This document shows, in pieces, positions 63,963 to 64,000 of a stretch of 64,000 bases of DNA; positions within the stretch are counted from its first letter, which is position 1; every line of letters starts with the position of its first letter. Source of the stretch: an uncultured Prochlorococcus sp. (GTDB lineage: Bacteria; Cyanobacteriota; Cyanobacteriia; PCC-6307; Cyanobiaceae); the NCBI GenBank assembly GCA_902563335.1, contig CACEWU010000003.1, forward strand, positions 33,098-97,097. Direction: 5' to 3'. The translations under genes were made by a program, and so were the position numbers. Under the pieces are notes generated by a model. It saw only the letters and a list, made by a program, of their open reading frames with translations. It was not told the origin of the DNA and did not search any database.

Positions 63963-64000
63963 GAACTATGGCGGAGGAATAACCCCATATCTATCCAAAC

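Noticed and set aside
1..64000. Mobile elements, prophage, CRISPR arrays, rRNA and tRNA
   Set aside because: No transposase, integrase, phage structural gene, spaced direct-repeat array or RNA-gene signature was seen in the window by eye.

Overview
The window looks like a stretch of chromosome from a marine picocyanobacterium, most likely a low-light-type Prochlorococcus. It is AT-rich and very compact, and it carries cyanobacterium-specific genes: ndhO, a zeta-carotene desaturase, a Ycf33-like gene, a high-light-inducible (hli) gene, a petL-like gene, and DUF2973, DUF3120, DUF4346 and DUF4912 proteins. The suf operon is paired with a divergent sufR, as is usual in cyanobacteria. I see no insertion sequence, prophage, CRISPR array, rRNA or tRNA. 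The species call is inference from gene content and composition.

Region by region. 1-3.7 kb: an ABC permease cut by the window edge, a HIT protein, peptide deformylase and several small or doubtful ORFs in loose, AT-rich DNA. 3.8-12 kb: an S9 peptidase, then the iron-sulfur assembly operon sufBCDS on the minus strand, facing sufR. 12.3-20.3 kb: a DUF4912 protein, phosphoglucomutase, a RarA ATPase with an extra C-terminal domain, a phosphopantetheinyl transferase, a Bcp peroxiredoxin, type III pantothenate kinase and PAPS reductase. 20.4-26.9 kb: a plus-strand run of a type-2 NADH dehydrogenase-like flavoprotein, a DASS-type permease, a Ktr/Trk cation channel with its RCK subunit, and anmK. 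26.9-34.7 kb: small regulatory-looking or unknown proteins (RHH, Nif11-like), an ABC-F ATPase, an HtrA protease, hli, and xseAB.

34.7-41.1 kb: a minus-strand run of envelope genes: a zinc-ribbon membrane protein, YihY, an inositol monophosphatase-like enzyme, a TolC-like channel, a DUF512 radical-SAM-like protein and uppP. 41.2-50.6 kb: DUF3120, nadB, VKOR-thioredoxin fusion, rimO, petL-like, DUF4346, a FemAB-like protein, RibD-like reductase, a tandem-domain PTPS protein and aroK. 50.6-64 kb: a GST, ycf33-rbfA-nagZ-hemD, an SRPBCC protein and zds, an IscA-type carrier, a TPR protein and an LpxB-like protein, an epimerase, ndhO, a GT39-type glycosyltransferase, a J-domain protein and cysteine synthase.

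Sulfur and redox genes recur through the window: suf, cysH, cysK, an IscA-type protein, rimO, VKOR and Bcp. Most genes are core housekeeping functions. I found no convincing large new system. The points most worth a second look are small: a YihY gene with no canonical start codon for its conserved N-terminus, a 26-codon ORF overlapping the ABC-F start, an 11-G tract, a coreless Nif11-like leader, a twin-CX3C micro-protein, perfect inverted repeats in promoter or leader regions, and a protein made of two complete PTPS domains.
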